64,000 nucleotides of DNA. Source: Microbacterium sp. AK031. GTDB lineage: Bacteria > Actinomycetota > Actinomycetes > Actinomycetales > Microbacteriaceae. The stretch covers positions 248,001 to 312,000 of the forward strand of contig NZ_JANUCA010000001.1 in the NCBI RefSeq assembly GCF_024807145.1, in the 5' to 3' direction. This document shows, piece by piece, positions 50,231 through 60,754 of the stretch. Within the stretch, counting starts at the first letter, position 1. Each line of letters starts with the position of its first letter. The translations under genes were made by a program, and so were the position numbers. A model generated the notes under the pieces. The model ran no database searches. It was not told the origin of the DNA and was given only the letters and a program-made list of their open reading frames with translations.

Positions 50231-51552
50231 GCGCGCGGCTTCGCTGCCAGCATCCGCTCCAGCGCGACACGTGCAGGAGCGGCCACGTCTCCGGAGACCT
50301 GGATGCGGTTCGGGGTGCGACCGGCGACGAGTTCCTCAAGCACCCAGGCCAGGTAGCCGGGGTGGATGCGGTACATCGTCGAGCACGGGCAGACCACAGG
50401 ATCCAGGCAGAAGATCTCGTGCTGCGGGTACTGAGCCGCGAGACGTCTGACGAGGTTGATCTCGGTGCCGATCGCGAAAGTGGTCGGCTCGGTGGCGCCG
50501 TCGATCGCCCGACGGATGTAGTCGGTGGATCCGGCCTCGTCTGCGGCGTCGACGACCTCCATCGGGCACTCGGGATGCACGATCACGCGCACGCCGGGGT
50601 GTTCAGCACGTGCCTGGTCGATCTGCGCGACCGTGAAGCGGCGGTGCACCGAGCAGAAGCCGTGCCAGAGGATCACACGCGAGTCGACGAGCTGCTCCGC
50701 GGAAGACCCGCCGAGCGGACGCCGAGGGTTCCACATCGGCATCCGGTCCAGAGCCACGCCCATGGCTTTGGCGGTGTTGCGTCCGAGGTGCTGGTCGGGG
50801 AAGAACAGCACGCGATGGCCGCGCTCGAACGCCCACTCGAGCACGGTCTCGGCGTTCGACGAGGTGCAGACGATTCCGCCGTGGCGGCCGACGAATCCCT
50901 TGATCGCGGCGGAGGAGTTCATGTAGGTGACCGGGATCGCCGGCACTCGGCCGGTGTCATCTGCCACGTCGAGCGGACCGAGCACATCGGCAAGCTGCTC
51001 CCAGCACTCCTCGACCTGGTCGATGTCGGCCATGTCTGCCATGGAGCAGCCGGCGGCGAGATTCGGCAGGATCACCGACTGCTCCGGCCGAGACAGCAGA
51101 TCGGCGGTCTCGGCCATGAAGTGCACGCCGCAGAAGACGATCGCCTCTGCCTCCGGACGTTCGAGCGCGGCGTTCGCGAGCTGGAACGAGTCGCCGACGT
51201 AGTCGGCGTGCTGCACCACCTCTTCGCGCTGGTAGAAGTGCCCGAGCACGACGACGCGATCGCCGAGGGTCGCCTTCGCGGCGCGGACGCGTGCGTCGAG
51301 CTCATCCTCGTCGGCCTCGCGATATTCGACGGGCAACTCGCCCTGGCGTGGAGCGCCGGTGGGGATGACATCGCCCATGGACGAGCCAGGGCCGTAGCCG
51401 GGACGAGTGTCGAAGGTCCACGGACCCTCTGCGAGGTCGGTGGTGCACGTGGCGTCGGTCGAGGCGCCGCCGACGATCGCCTGGATGGCGTGATCGACGG
51501 ACGGGTCGGTGTGCGGGGGATCAATGAGCTGGGGGAATGGCAGGATGGTCAT
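50227..51552 (-). CDS. nadA: Quinolinate synthase
   Basis: The 441-residue enzyme condenses iminoaspartate with dihydroxyacetone phosphate to quinolinate using a [4Fe-4S] cluster. The core shows VLGHFYQREEVVQHADYVGD, FCGVHFMAETADLL, LAAGCSMADMA and the C-terminal CLDPVVCPCSTMYRIHP with cluster cysteines. The N-terminal 60 residues are an extension. The ATG at 51552 overlaps the regulator stop by 4 nt. Confidence 0.95.
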   Translation of the reverse strand: MTILPFPQLIDPPHTDPSVDHAIQAIVGGASTDATCTTDLAEGPWTFDTRPGYGPGSSMGDVIPTGAPRQGELPVEYREADEDELDARVRAAKATLGDRVVVLGHFYQREEVVQHADYVGDSFQLANAALERPEAEAIVFCGVHFMAETADLLSRPEQSVILPNLAAGCSMADMADIDQVEECWEQLADVLGPLDVADDTGRVPAIPVTYMNSSAAIKGFVGRHGGIVCTSSNAETVLEWAFERGHRVLFFPDQHLGRNTAKAMGVALDRMPMWNPRRPLGGSSAEQLVDSRVILWHGFCSVHRRFTVAQIDQARAEHPGVRVIVHPECPMEVVDAADEAGSTDYIRRAIDGATEPTTFAIGTEINLVRRLAAQYPQHEIFCLDPVVCPCSTMYRIHPGYLAWVLEELVAGRTPNRIQVSGDVAAPARVALERMLAAKPRA

Positions 51553-52274
51553 CGGGTCCTCTTCTCCTCGACGGCGAGCGGGCCACGATCGGCCAGCTCG
51601 ACGGCGTCGTCGTATCGGTACAGCCGGGCGGGGCGGTGGTTGCCGGTGCGGAACTCCTCGGTCGGCAGCAGCGTCCCCGACGTCTCGACCTGGCGGCGGA
51701 AGTTCGCGGGGTCCAGGCGCTTGCCGAGGATCGCCTCGTATGCCTCGCGCAGGTCGGCGAGCGTGAAGGTCGGGGGCAGGAATCCGTGCGCGACGCGGCT
51801 GTATCCGACCTTGTTGCGCAGTCGCCACAGGGCGTAATCGATGATCTGCGTGTGGTCGAAGGCCATTGAGGGCAGCCCTGCGGCCCCGAACCACTCCACG
51901 TTCTCCGGGGCGAGACCGGATGCGACGTGCGCGGCGCTCTGCGCATCGACCTCGTCCGAGCGCAACAGCGCCCAGTACACGATCGAGACGACGCGGCTCG
52001 GGGAGCGATCGACGGCGCCGAACGCGTAGAGCTGCTCGAGGTAGCTGGGGGAGAGGCCGGTGGTCTCATGCAGAGTGCGCGCCGCGGCGTTTTCAAGGCT
52101 CTCGTCCGGTTCGAGCCAACCGCCCGGCAGCGCCCAATCGCCCTGGTGGGGATCGCGCGTGCGGAGCACCAGCGGCAACGCGAGCGATGGCAGTTCATCG
52201 CCCGGCGCGCGCCGCAGCGTCAGGATCACTGTCGACACGGCGACGCGGATGTCGGGTTCCCGAGTTCTGGTCAT
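51549..52274 (-). CDS. nrtR: NrtR-type NUDIX transcriptional regulator of NAD synthesis
   Basis: The 241-residue protein has an N-terminal NUDIX domain (about 10-145) and a C-terminal winged helix (about 150-235, FTLADLREAYEAILGKRLDP). The NUDIX box (52-74) is degenerate: RTLHET replaces REUxEE, so it should bind but not hydrolyse its ligand; NrtR proteins sense ADP-ribose or NAD. First gene of nrtR-nadA-nadB-nadC-desulfurase, all coupled by 1-4 nt overlaps. GAGGAGG precedes the ATG. Confidence 0.88.
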   Translation of the reverse strand: MTRTREPDIRVAVSTVILTLRRAPGDELPSLALPLVLRTRDPHQGDWALPGGWLEPDESLENAAARTLHETTGLSPSYLEQLYAFGAVDRSPSRVVSIVYWALLRSDEVDAQSAAHVASGLAPENVEWFGAAGLPSMAFDHTQIIDYALWRLRNKVGYSRVAHGFLPPTFTLADLREAYEAILGKRLDPANFRRQVETSGTLLPTEEFRTGNHRPARLYRYDDAVELADRGPLAVEEKRTR

Positions 52275-52298
52275 TATGACTCTAACCTCCTCTGTTCG

Positions 52299-52328
52299 AT
52301 CTTAGTGTCACATTGACACGAAGGTCAA
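52299..52328 (-). promoter_or_regulatory. Promoter of the nad operon with an operator in its spacer
   Basis: On the minus strand TTGACC (52323-52328) and TAAGAT (52299-52304) are separated by 18 nt. The spacer carries the perfect palindrome GTGTCA-N3-TGACAC at 52305-52319. An occupied operator would block the polymerase, so autorepression by the NrtR-type regulator is the simplest reading (inference). Confidence 0.7.
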
Positions 52329-52429
52329 CATCGTGACGCTCGTGTGACGGGGAACCGCGAGCTTCGGGGTGCGAGGCGGCATCGATCCGGCACGCTAAGC
52401 TGTCTTCATAACTGAAGACAGGCCCCACG

Positions 52430-52618
52430 ACCCGTGCGGGAGAGCCCCGGTGAATGCGACCGGGCACCGAAGGAGCAAGTCTCCCCGCCAATCTCTCAGG
52501 TACCGCGTACCGCGCCGGTCAGGCCACTCTGAAAAGCGATGCTCATGCATCCGCCGACGGTGAAAACCCCTGCATGCAAGCGAGGGGTGAAACTCTCAGG
52601 CCGATGACAGAGGGGGAG
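52430..52618 (+). promoter_or_regulatory. Tandem glycine riboswitch upstream of gcvT
   Basis: Two glycine aptamers lie in series. The first (about 52430-52530) has CGGGAGAGCC, GCACCGAAGGAGCAA and AATCTCTCAGGTACC; the second (about 52532-52618) has GGTGAAAACCCC, GGGGTGAAACTCTCAGGCC and AGAGGGGGAG. These are the family-conserved strings. A perfect 8-bp hairpin (TGTCTTCA/TGAAGACA, 52411-52430) precedes it, and TAAGCT at 52396-52401 is a plausible -10. In this arrangement glycine normally turns on gcvT expression. The rest of 52329-52395 shows nothing else. Confidence 0.92.
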
Positions 52619-52674
52619 TTCTCGGATACCGTGCATTCCGTACGGCATCCTTCCGATCATCACGGGAGAGCTCC

Positions 52675-53781
52675 ATGACAGAGGCCCGCTTCACTCCGTT
52701 GCGCGAGCGGCATGAGTCGCTCGGCGCGTCCTTCACCGACTTCGGCGGCTGGCAGATGCCGGTGCGCTACACATCAGATCTCGCCGAGCATCACGCCGTG
52801 CGCCAGTCCGCCGGGCTGTTCGACATCTCGCACATGGCCGAATTCACTGTCGAGGGCGCGGACGCCGCGTCCTACCTGGACTTCGCGCTCGCCGGACGTC
52901 TTTCGACCATGACAGCCGGAAAGGCGAAGTACTCGCTGCTGCTCGCGGAAGACGGCGGCATCATCGACGATGTGATCGTCTACCGGCTCGCCGAGGATCG
53001 CTATCTGATCATCTCCAACGCCGGCAATCGGGATGCGGTCGCCGCCGCGCTCGCGCAGCGCGTCGGCGAGCGTGCCACCTCGGTGGAGGACGTCTCCGAC
53101 GCCCATGCGCTCATCGCGGTGCAGGGCCCGGCATCCGAAGCGATCGTCTCGGCGACCGAAGGAATCACAGATGTCAGCACGGCGTGGGACGAGCAGAAGT
53201 ACTACGCGTGGGCGGACGCCCTCTTCGACGGCGCACCGCTGCTGATCGCGCGCACCGGCTACACGGGCGAGGACGGTTTCGAACTGCTCGTCCGCAGCGA
53301 GGATGCCGCAGCGCTCTGGGACGCGGTTCTCGCAGCAGGCGAGTCGCACGGCATCGTCCCCGCTGGCCTCGCTGCGCGCGACACGCTCCGCCTCGAAGCG
53401 GGCATGCCGCTGTACGGGCACGAGCTCTCACTCACGACGAAGCCCGCCCAGGCCGGCCTCGGCCGGGTCGTGGCATCCGACAAGGATGCGTTCGTCGGCA
53501 AGGACGCCGTGGTGCCCACTGACGGTGCGCGCGTGCTCGTCGGGCTCTCTGCCGACGGCAAGAGGGCCGGACGCGCCGGCTACGCCGTCGTCGCCGAGGA
53601 TGGCGCCGTGCTCGGCGAGGTCACGAGCGGGGCGCTCAGCCCGACACTCGGCCACCCGATCGCGATGGCCTACATCGATCCCGCTTCCGCAGAAGCGGGA
53701 ACAACCGTATTCCTGGATGTGCGGGGCACGAAGATCCCCGCGACCGTGACCGCTCTGCCTTTCTACCGGAGGACGAAATGA
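52675..53781 (+). CDS. gcvT: Glycine cleavage system T protein (aminomethyltransferase)
   Basis: The 368-residue protein transfers the methylene group from the lipoyl arm to tetrahydrofolate and releases ammonia. It shows [13 protein letters not shown] at the N-terminus, the FDISHMAEF motif, [14 protein letters not shown] and [21 protein letters not shown]. The ATG at 52675 lies about 60 nt after the riboswitch. Stop overlaps gcvH by 4 nt. Confidence 0.96.
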   Translation: MTEARFTPLRERHESLGASFTDFGGWQMPVRYTSDLAEHHAVRQSAGLFDISHMAEFTVEGADAASYLDFALAGRLSTMTAGKAKYSLLLAEDGGIIDDVIVYRLAEDRYLIISNAGNRDAVAAALAQRVGERATSVEDVSDAHALIAVQGPASEAIVSATEGITDVSTAWDEQKYYAWADALFDGAPLLIARTGYTGEDGFELLVRSEDAAALWDAVLAAGESHGIVPAGLAARDTLRLEAGMPLYGHELSLTTKPAQAGLGRVVASDKDAFVGKDAVVPTDGARVLVGLSADGKRAGRAGYAVVAEDGAVLGEVTSGALSPTLGHPIAMAYIDPASAEAGTTVFLDVRGTKIPATVTALPFYRRTK

Positions 53782-54155
53782 CCGATCTGAACGCACTCGC
53801 CTACACCGAAGAGCACGAGTGGCTCAACATCGCCGACGGTGTCGCCACCATCGGCATCACGGACTTCGCCGCCGAGAAGCTCGGTGATGTCGTCTTCGTC
53901 GAACTCCCCACGGTCGGCACCGAGATCGCTGCGGGCGCTGTCGTCGGTGAGATCGAATCGACCAAGTCGGTGGGAGAGCTCTACGCTCCCGTCGCCGGCA
54001 CCGTGGTCGAGATCAACGATGCGGCGGTCGATGACCCGTCACTCGTCAATGCCGCGCCCTTCGAGGGCGGCTGGCTCATCAAGGTGTCCATCGCGGACGG
54101 TGCGGCAGACGGGCTGCTCGACCGTGCCGCGTACGTCGTGCTGACAGAGGGTTGA
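53778..54155 (+). CDS. gcvH: Glycine cleavage system H protein
   Basis: The 125-residue lipoyl carrier has the modified lysine K63 in [15 protein letters not shown] and the C-terminal GWLIKV. It shuttles the aminomethyl group between P, T and L proteins. ATGA overlap with gcvT; gcvP follows after 7 nt. Confidence 0.96.
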   Translation: MTDLNALAYTEEHEWLNIADGVATIGITDFAAEKLGDVVFVELPTVGTEIAAGAVVGEIESTKSVGELYAPVAGTVVEINDAAVDDPSLVNAAPFEGGWLIKVSIADGAADGLLDRAAYVVLTEG

Positions 54156-54162
54156 TACCGCA

Positions 54163-57039
54163 GTGACATCCTTTTCCGATCGGCACATCGGGACGACCGC
54201 AGAGACCCAGCATGTCATGCTGGATGCCCTCGGCATCGACACGTCCGATCCCTCCACATCGCTCGAGACGCTGATGCGCGGCGCAGTGCCGGCATCGATT
54301 CTCGCCGATCCCTCCGCGACCTCGATCATCCCGCCGGCCGCCACCGAAGCCGAGGCGCTCGCCGAGTTGCGCGCGTTCGCCTCCCACAACCGCGTGAACA
54401 GGTCGATGATCGGCCTCGGGTACTACGGCACTCTCACACCCAGTGTGATCCAGCGCAACGTGCTCGAGAATCCGTCCTGGTACACGGCCTACACGCCGTA
54501 CCAGCCCGAGATCTCGCAGGGACGCCTCGAGGCGCTGATCAACTTTCAGACGATGGTCGCGGACCTCACCGGCCTGTCGACGGCGAACGCCTCGATGCTC
54601 GACGAGTCCACGGCCGTCGCCGAGGGGATGCTGCTGGCCAGGCGCGCCTCGAAGGCGAAGTCCGCGGCGTTCGTCGTGGATGCCGGGGCGTTCCCGCAGA
54701 CCAAGGCGCTGCTCTCCACGCGCGCTGCAGCTCTCGGCATCGAACTCGTCGAACGTGATCTCGCCGGAGGCGAGGCGCTGCCGGAGGAGCTCTTCGGCGT
54801 GTTCGTGCAGTATCCCGCAGCATCCGGTCTCGTCTGGGACCCGAGTGCAGTGATCGATGCCGCGCACGTCGCCGGCGGCCTCGCCGTCGTCGCAGCCGAC
54901 CTGCTGGCGCTGACGCTGATCTCATCGCCCGGCTCGCTCGGCGCCGACGTCGCGGTCGGCACGACGCAGCGGTTCGGCGTGCCGATGGGCTTCGGTGGTC
55001 CGCACGCGGGCTACATGGCCGTGCGTCAGGGCCTGGAGCGACAGCTTCCCGGGCGCCTCGTCGGCGTCTCGGTGGATGCCGATGGCAAGCCGGCCTACCG
55101 GCTCTCGCTGCAGACACGCGAGCAGCACATCCGCCGCGAGAAGGCGACGAGCAACATCTGCACGGCGCAGGTGCTGCTCGCCGTCATGGCGGCGATGTAC
55201 GCGGTGTATCACGGCCCCGACGGCCTGCGTCAGATCGCCGGTGATGTCGCATCCAAGGCGTCGCTGCTTCGGAGCCGGCTGGTGGAGGCCGGCGTCGACG
55301 TCGTACATGATGCGTTCTTCGACACGCTCACGGTGCGTGCAGCGGACGCCTCCGACCTCGTTGCACGCGCGCATGACGAACTCGGCATCCTGCTGCACCT
55401 CGCAGGCGAGGACACGATCGCGATATCGGTGGACGAGACGACCACGTCTGCAGAACTGGACGCCGTCACGTCCCTGTTCGGTGCGGAGATTTCCGCCTTC
55501 GGCCCGCTTCGGGACGAAGCCTGCAGCGCACTGCCGCAGGAGCTGATGCGTGCCGACGAGTACCTCACCCACCCGGTCTTCCACGTGCATCACAGCGAAA
55601 CCGCGATGATGCGTTACCTGAAGAGCCTCGCCGACCGCGACTATGCGCTGGATCGCGGCATGATCCCCCTGGGCTCGTGCACCATGAAGCTCAACGCGGC
55701 GACCGAGATGGCCTCGATCACCTGGCCCGAGTTCGCACAGATCCACCCGTTCGCACCGGAATCCGACGTCGGGGGATACCTCGACATGATCGACCAGCTC
55801 GAGAGCTGGCTCGCCGAGGTCACCGGCTACGACGCCGTCTCCCTGCAGCCGAACGCCGGTTCGCAGGGCGAGCTCGCCGGTCTTCTCGCGATCCGCGGCT
55901 ACCACCTCGCGAACGGAGACGAGCACCGCACGGTGTGCCTGATCCCGTCGTCAGCGCACGGCACGAACGCGGCATCAGCGGTACTCGCGGGCATGAAAGT
56001 CGTCGTCGTCGCGTGCGACGAGCTCGGCAACGTCGATCTTGAAGACCTGCGCGCGAAGATCGCTGCGCATGCCGACGAGATCGCGGCTCTCATGATCACG
56101 TACCCGTCCACGCACGGCGTGTACGAGCACGACGTCGTGGAGATCACGACTGCGGTGCATGACGCCGGCGGGCAGGTGTATGTCGACGGCGCGAACCTCA
56201 ACGCACTGCTCGGCTATGCACGTTTCGGCGATCTCGGCGGCGACGTCTCGCACCTGAACCTGCACAAGACCTTCGCGATCCCGCACGGCGGCGGCGGCCC
56301 CGGCATCGGCCCGGTGGCGGCCAAAGCGCACCTCGCGCCGCATCTGCCCTCCCACCCACTGGCGCAGCGCCGGACGTACGCCGGAGGGTACGAGTTCACC
56401 GGTGGACCGGTTTCGGCAGCGCCATACGGCTCGGCGGGCATCCTGCCGATCTCGTGGTCGTACGTGCGGATGATGGGCGCCGACGGTCTGCGGGATGCGA
56501 CCGCAGCAGCAGTGCTGTCGGCGAACTACATCGCCGCACGGCTGCGCGATCATTACCCGGTGCTATACACGGGGGAGAACGATCGGGTGGCGCACGAGTG
56601 CATCCTGGATCTTCGTCCGCTGAAGGAAGCCACTGGCATCACCGTCGACGACGTCGCCAAACGACTCATCGACTACGGATTCCACGCACCGACCATGTCG
56701 TTCCCCGTCCCGGGCACTCTCATGGTCGAGCCGACCGAGTCGGAGGACCTCGGCGAGATCGATCGTTTCATCGAGGCGATGATCATGATCAAGTCCGAGG
56801 CGGATGCCGTGGCATCCGGTCGCTGGCCTGCCGATGACAACCCGCTCGTGCACGCCCCGCACACCGCCGTCTCCCTGATCGCGGGGGAGTGGAGCCACGC
56901 TTACACCCGCGAGGATGCGGCATATCCGGTGCATTCGCTCGTCGCAGGGAAGTACTGGCCGCCGGTACGCCGCATCGATCAGGCGTACGGCGACCGCAAT
57001 CTGGTGTGCGCGTGCCCGCCGGTCGAGGCGTTCGCATAG
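54163..57039 (+). CDS. gcvP: Glycine dehydrogenase (decarboxylating), P protein
   Basis: The 958-residue single-chain P protein decarboxylates glycine with PLP. The N-terminal half has GYYGT and [20 protein letters not shown]; the C-terminal half has the Schiff-base lysine in [16 protein letters not shown] (about residue 703) and [17 protein letters not shown]. The GTG start 7 nt after gcvH places it in the riboswitch-controlled operon. The L protein gene is not in the window. Confidence 0.96.
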   Translation: MTSFSDRHIGTTAETQHVMLDALGIDTSDPSTSLETLMRGAVPASILADPSATSIIPPAATEAEALAELRAFASHNRVNRSMIGLGYYGTLTPSVIQRNVLENPSWYTAYTPYQPEISQGRLEALINFQTMVADLTGLSTANASMLDESTAVAEGMLLARRASKAKSAAFVVDAGAFPQTKALLSTRAAALGIELVERDLAGGEALPEELFGVFVQYPAASGLVWDPSAVIDAAHVAGGLAVVAADLLALTLISSPGSLGADVAVGTTQRFGVPMGFGGPHAGYMAVRQGLERQLPGRLVGVSVDADGKPAYRLSLQTREQHIRREKATSNICTAQVLLAVMAAMYAVYHGPDGLRQIAGDVASKASLLRSRLVEAGVDVVHDAFFDTLTVRAADASDLVARAHDELGILLHLAGEDTIAISVDETTTSAELDAVTSLFGAEISAFGPLRDEACSALPQELMRADEYLTHPVFHVHHSETAMMRYLKSLADRDYALDRGMIPLGSCTMKLNAATEMASITWPEFAQIHPFAPESDVGGYLDMIDQLESWLAEVTGYDAVSLQPNAGSQGELAGLLAIRGYHLANGDEHRTVCLIPSSAHGTNAASAVLAGMKVVVVACDELGNVDLEDLRAKIAAHADEIAALMITYPSTHGVYEHDVVEITTAVHDAGGQVYVDGANLNALLGYARFGDLGGDVSHLNLHKTFAIPHGGGGPGIGPVAAKAHLAPHLPSHPLAQRRTYAGGYEFTGGPVSAAPYGSAGILPISWSYVRMMGADGLRDATAAAVLSANYIAARLRDHYPVLYTGENDRVAHECILDLRPLKEATGITVDDVAKRLIDYGFHAPTMSFPVPGTLMVEPTESEDLGEIDRFIEAMIMIKSEADAVASGRWPADDNPLVHAPHTAVSLIAGEWSHAYTREDAAYPVHSLVAGKYWPPVRRIDQAYGDRNLVCACPPVEAFA

Positions 57040-57182
57040 CACGTCTGGATGTTGCGACAAGGTCACCACTCAGTAACGGTTGATTAACACAGGGGCTCAA
57101 AGTGCTTGCGCGCGGTTAGTCTCAACTCATCTGCGACCCGAACGCGGGACGCACTTGCACCTGTCCACAGGAGGACATAGAC

Positions 57183-58811
57183 ATGAAGCGAAACAAGATC
57201 ACCCTGGCCGGGGTCGGTCTGCTCTCCGCCAGCGCCCTTGTGCTGGTCGGTTGCGCAGGCTCGAACAACTCCGGCGACGAAGGCGAAGCCGTCGAAGGCG
57301 ACGCTTCGGCGATCATCACGGTGAACGGCTCCGAGCCGCAGAACCCCCTGATCCCGACCAACACGAACGAGGTCGGCGGCGGCAAGATCCTCGACGCGAT
57401 GTTCGCAGGGCTCATCGGCTACGCAGCCGACGGCGCGGTGTTCAACGACGTCGCCGAGGAGATCACGGTCGAGGACCCGCAGAACCTGACTGTCAAGATC
57501 CGTGAGGGTCTGACCTTCACCGACGGCGAAGAGGTCACCGCCGACAACTTCATCAAGGCGTGGAACTACGGCGCACTCGCTTCGAACGAGCAACTCTCCA
57601 GCTACTTCTTCGAAGACATCGAAGGCTTCAGCTACGACGCGGACTCCGAGCTCACGGGCCTCGAGGAGGTCGACGAGTACACCTTCACGATCGCGCTGAA
57701 CAAGCCGGCCTCCGACTTCGCGCAGCGCCTTGGCTACTCCGCGTATTACCCGCTTCCCGACGTCGCCTTCGACGACATCGAGGCGTTCGGCGAGAACCCG
57801 ATCGGCAACGGCCCGTACATGCTCGAGGGCGAAGGCGCGTGGCAGCATGACGTCGGCATCAACCTCGTGTCCAACCCGGACTACGAAGGCCCCCGTACTC
57901 CGGCCAACGGCGGACTGGACATCAAGTTCTACGCGTCTCAGGATTCTGCATACGCGGACCTGCTCGCCGGTGAGCTCGACGTCCTCGACGCGATCCCGGA
58001 CTCGGCATTCGAGACCTTCGAGTCCGACTTGGGCGACCGCGCGGTGAACCAGCCGGCAGCGATCTTCCAGTCGTTCACGATCCCGGAGCGCCTCGAGCAC
58101 TTCGGCGGCGAAGAAGGCGTGCTGCGTCGTCAGGCGATCTCGATGTCGATCAACCGCGAGGAGATCACCGACGTGATCTTCCAGGGCACCCGCACGCCGG
58201 CCAGCGACTTCACTTCGCCGGTCATCGACGGCTGGTCCGACTCTCTCGAGGGCGCCGAGGTTCTGGCGTACGACCCCGAGAAGGCCAAGGAGCTGTGGGC
58301 CGAGGCTGACGCGATCAGCCCGTGGAGCGGTGAGTTCCAGATCGGCTACAACGCGGACGGCGGCCACCAGGCATGGGTCGACGCGACCGTGAACTCGATC
58401 AAGAACACGCTCGGCATCGAGGCATCGGGCGCACCGTACCCGACCTTCGCCGAGCTGCGCGGTGAGGTCACCGAGCGCACGATCCAGTCGGCATTCCGTA
58501 CCGGATGGCAGGCCGACTACCCCGGCCTGTACAACTTCCTCGGCCCGCTCTATGCGACCAACGCCGGCTCCAACGACGGTGACTACTCGAACCCCGAGTT
58601 CGACAAGCTGCTGTCGGAGGGCATCTCGGCCACGGACGCCGAAGAGGCGAACGGCCTGTTCCAGAAGGCACAGGAAGTGCTTCTGCAGGACCTCCCCGCA
58701 ACGCCGCTGTGGTACTCGAACGTGGTCGGCGGCTACGGCGAGACCGTGGACAACGTTGAGTTCGGTTGGAACTCGGTGCCGCTCTTCGAGCAGATCACCA
58801 AGGTCAGCTGA
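57183..58811 (+). CDS. Peptide ABC transporter substrate-binding lipoprotein (family 5)
   Basis: The 542-residue lipoprotein has a signal ending in LVLVGCAGS with lipid-attachment C24, then the SBP_bac_5 fold: GSEPQNPLIPTNT, ITVEDPQNLTVKIREGLTF, NPIGNGPYMLEG and the dipeptide-binding type IKFYASQDSAYADLLAGELD. It captures oligopeptides outside the cell and delivers them to the two permeases downstream. ACAGGAGGAC before the ATG is the ribosome binding site; TTAGTCT about 65 nt upstream may be its -10. Confidence 0.93.
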   Translation: MKRNKITLAGVGLLSASALVLVGCAGSNNSGDEGEAVEGDASAIITVNGSEPQNPLIPTNTNEVGGGKILDAMFAGLIGYAADGAVFNDVAEEITVEDPQNLTVKIREGLTFTDGEEVTADNFIKAWNYGALASNEQLSSYFFEDIEGFSYDADSELTGLEEVDEYTFTIALNKPASDFAQRLGYSAYYPLPDVAFDDIEAFGENPIGNGPYMLEGEGAWQHDVGINLVSNPDYEGPRTPANGGLDIKFYASQDSAYADLLAGELDVLDAIPDSAFETFESDLGDRAVNQPAAIFQSFTIPERLEHFGGEEGVLRRQAISMSINREEITDVIFQGTRTPASDFTSPVIDGWSDSLEGAEVLAYDPEKAKELWAEADAISPWSGEFQIGYNADGGHQAWVDATVNSIKNTLGIEASGAPYPTFAELRGEVTERTIQSAFRTGWQADYPGLYNFLGPLYATNAGSNDGDYSNPEFDKLLSEGISATDAEEANGLFQKAQEVLLQDLPATPLWYSNVVGGYGETVDNVEFGWNSVPLFEQITKVS

Positions 58812-58890
58812 CAAACGACAAGCGACGAGGCGGTGGTGTTCACCATCGCCTCGTCGCGCGTGCGTACGCGCACTCGAAGGGAGATCCAGG

Positions 58891-59823
58891 GTGGCTCTTT
58901 ACATCCTCAAACGGATCCTGCAGGCGATCCCGGTGTTCTTCGGCGCCACCCTGCTGATCTACTTCATGGTCTTCGCGATGCCCGGCGATCCCATCGCCGC
59001 GCTGTTCGGAGACCGTCAACCGAACCCGGCTCTGCTTGAGAGGCTGCGCGCGCAGTACCATCTCGATCAGCCGTTCATCGTGCAGTACTTCTACTACATC
59101 GCAGGCATCTTCCGGCTCGACTTCGGCATCAGCTTCTCGGGTCAGCCGGTCATCGACATCCTGGCGAGGACCTTCCCTGTCACGCTGCGCCTCGCGGTGA
59201 TGGCTGTCGGGATCGCGTTCGCGCTGGCCATCGTGATCGGCCTCTTCTCCGCGCTCGGCAAGGGCGGCATCTTCGACAACTCGATGCTGGTGATCGCCCT
59301 CGTCTTCGTCGCGGTGCCGATCTTCGTCCTTTCATTCTTGGCGCAATACTTCCTCGCGGTGCAGCTCGGCTGGTTCAGACCGACGGTCGGTGCACGCAAC
59401 GACTGGGGTGATCTGTGGCTCCCGGCCATAGTGCTGGGATTGAGCGTGTACGCCACGAGCATGCGCCTCACCAGAGCCTCGACGATCGAGACGCTCAATC
59501 AGGACTGGGTGCGCACCGCCTACAGCAAGGGCCTGTCACGAGGGCGCGTGATCCCCGTGCACGTACTCCGCAACTCCCTGATCCCGATGGTCACCGACCT
59601 CGGCACGGTGTTCGGCATCCTGATGGTCGGCGCCACCGTGACGGAGGGCATCTTCAATGTGCCCGGCGTGGGCAACACCCTGTACCAGGCGATCATCCGC
59701 GGTGAAAATCCGACGGTCGTGTCGTTCGTCACGGTGTTCGTCGTCGTCTACGTGTTAATCAATATCGTCGTAGACCTCTTCTACGGCCTGCTCGATCCGA
59801 GGATCCGTTATGTCCCGTCCTGA
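58891..59823 (+). CDS. Peptide ABC transporter permease (DppB-like)
   Basis: The 310-residue protein has six membrane helices, beginning ALYILKRILQAIPVFFGATL, and the EAA coupling motif near RTAYSKGLSRGRVIPVHVLRN. It forms the channel with the second permease. The GTG at 58891 is preceded by AGGGAGATCCAGG. Ends 14 nt inside the next gene. Confidence 0.92.
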   Translation: MALYILKRILQAIPVFFGATLLIYFMVFAMPGDPIAALFGDRQPNPALLERLRAQYHLDQPFIVQYFYYIAGIFRLDFGISFSGQPVIDILARTFPVTLRLAVMAVGIAFALAIVIGLFSALGKGGIFDNSMLVIALVFVAVPIFVLSFLAQYFLAVQLGWFRPTVGARNDWGDLWLPAIVLGLSVYATSMRLTRASTIETLNQDWVRTAYSKGLSRGRVIPVHVLRNSLIPMVTDLGTVFGILMVGATVTEGIFNVPGVGNTLYQAIIRGENPTVVSFVTVFVVVYVLINIVVDLFYGLLDPRIRYVPS

Positions 59824-60754
59824 CGCGCACGCAGAGCACTTCGTCGCTCCCGTCGACACGACCTCGGTGTCGGTCGACGTCGTCCGCATCAACCCGAAGC
59901 GCAGCAACCTCTGGCTCGACGCCTGGCGCGATCTCCGTCGTCGGCCGCTGTTCTGGATCTCATCTGCAGTCGTGCTACTCGTGATCATCGTCTCGCTCGG
60001 GCCGGGGCTCTTCACGAGTGTGGCGCCCAACAACGGCTGTGAGCTCGCGAACAGCAACGGAGGACCCGCAGCGGGGCATCCGCTCGGATTCACCCGTCAG
60101 GGGTGCGATGTGTACTCGCGCATCATCTGGGGCACTCGCACCTCGGTGGTCGTCGGCGTTCTGGCAACGCTCATCAGCACCATCCTCGGGATGGCGATGG
60201 GGGCCTTCGCGGGCTTCTACGGCGGATGGCTCGACTCGCTGCTGTCGCGCGTCGGCGACATCTTCTTCACCATCCCGTACATCATCGCGGCGATCGTCGT
60301 GATGTCGGTGATGCCGGTGCGTAACGAGATCGTGCTCGCGTTCGCCATCGGCGGCTTCGCCTGGGCATCCACGGCGAGGATCATGCGCGCCGAAGTGCTG
60401 CGCGTGAAGCAGGCCGACTTCGTGATGGGCGCGGAAGCCGTCGGACTCTCCCGATTCCGGACCCTCATCTCGCACGTGCTGCCGAACGCGATGGCCCCGG
60501 TCATCGTCGTCGCCACCTTGAGCCTCGCCGCGGCGATCGTCGCCGAGGCGACGCTGTCGTTCCTCGGCGTCGGCCTCGGCGGAAGCACGATGTCGTGGGG
60601 CAACGACATCAGCCAGGCGCAGACGAGCATCCGCACCGCGCCGATGGCACTGTTCTGGCCGTCGCTGGCGTTGACATTCACGGTGCTGGCATTCATCACA
60701 CTCGGCGAGCTGCTGCGCGACGCCGTCGACCCGAAGGCGAGGGCACAGCGATGA
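59810..60754 (+). CDS. Peptide ABC transporter permease (DppC-like)
   Basis: The 314-residue protein has an N-terminal cytoplasmic segment (about 1-45, with NPKRSNLWLDAWRDLRRRP), a first helix, an extracellular loop with two Cys (NNGCELANSNGG, FTRQGCDVYSR) and five further helices with the EAA loop GAEAVGLSRFRTLISHVLPN. The start overlaps the first permease by 14 nt, so the two are coupled. Confidence 0.92.
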   Translation: MSRPDAHAEHFVAPVDTTSVSVDVVRINPKRSNLWLDAWRDLRRRPLFWISSAVVLLVIIVSLGPGLFTSVAPNNGCELANSNGGPAAGHPLGFTRQGCDVYSRIIWGTRTSVVVGVLATLISTILGMAMGAFAGFYGGWLDSLLSRVGDIFFTIPYIIAAIVVMSVMPVRNEIVLAFAIGGFAWASTARIMRAEVLRVKQADFVMGAEAVGLSRFRTLISHVLPNAMAPVIVVATLSLAAAIVAEATLSFLGVGLGGSTMSWGNDISQAQTSIRTAPMALFWPSLALTFTVLAFITLGELLRDAVDPKARAQR

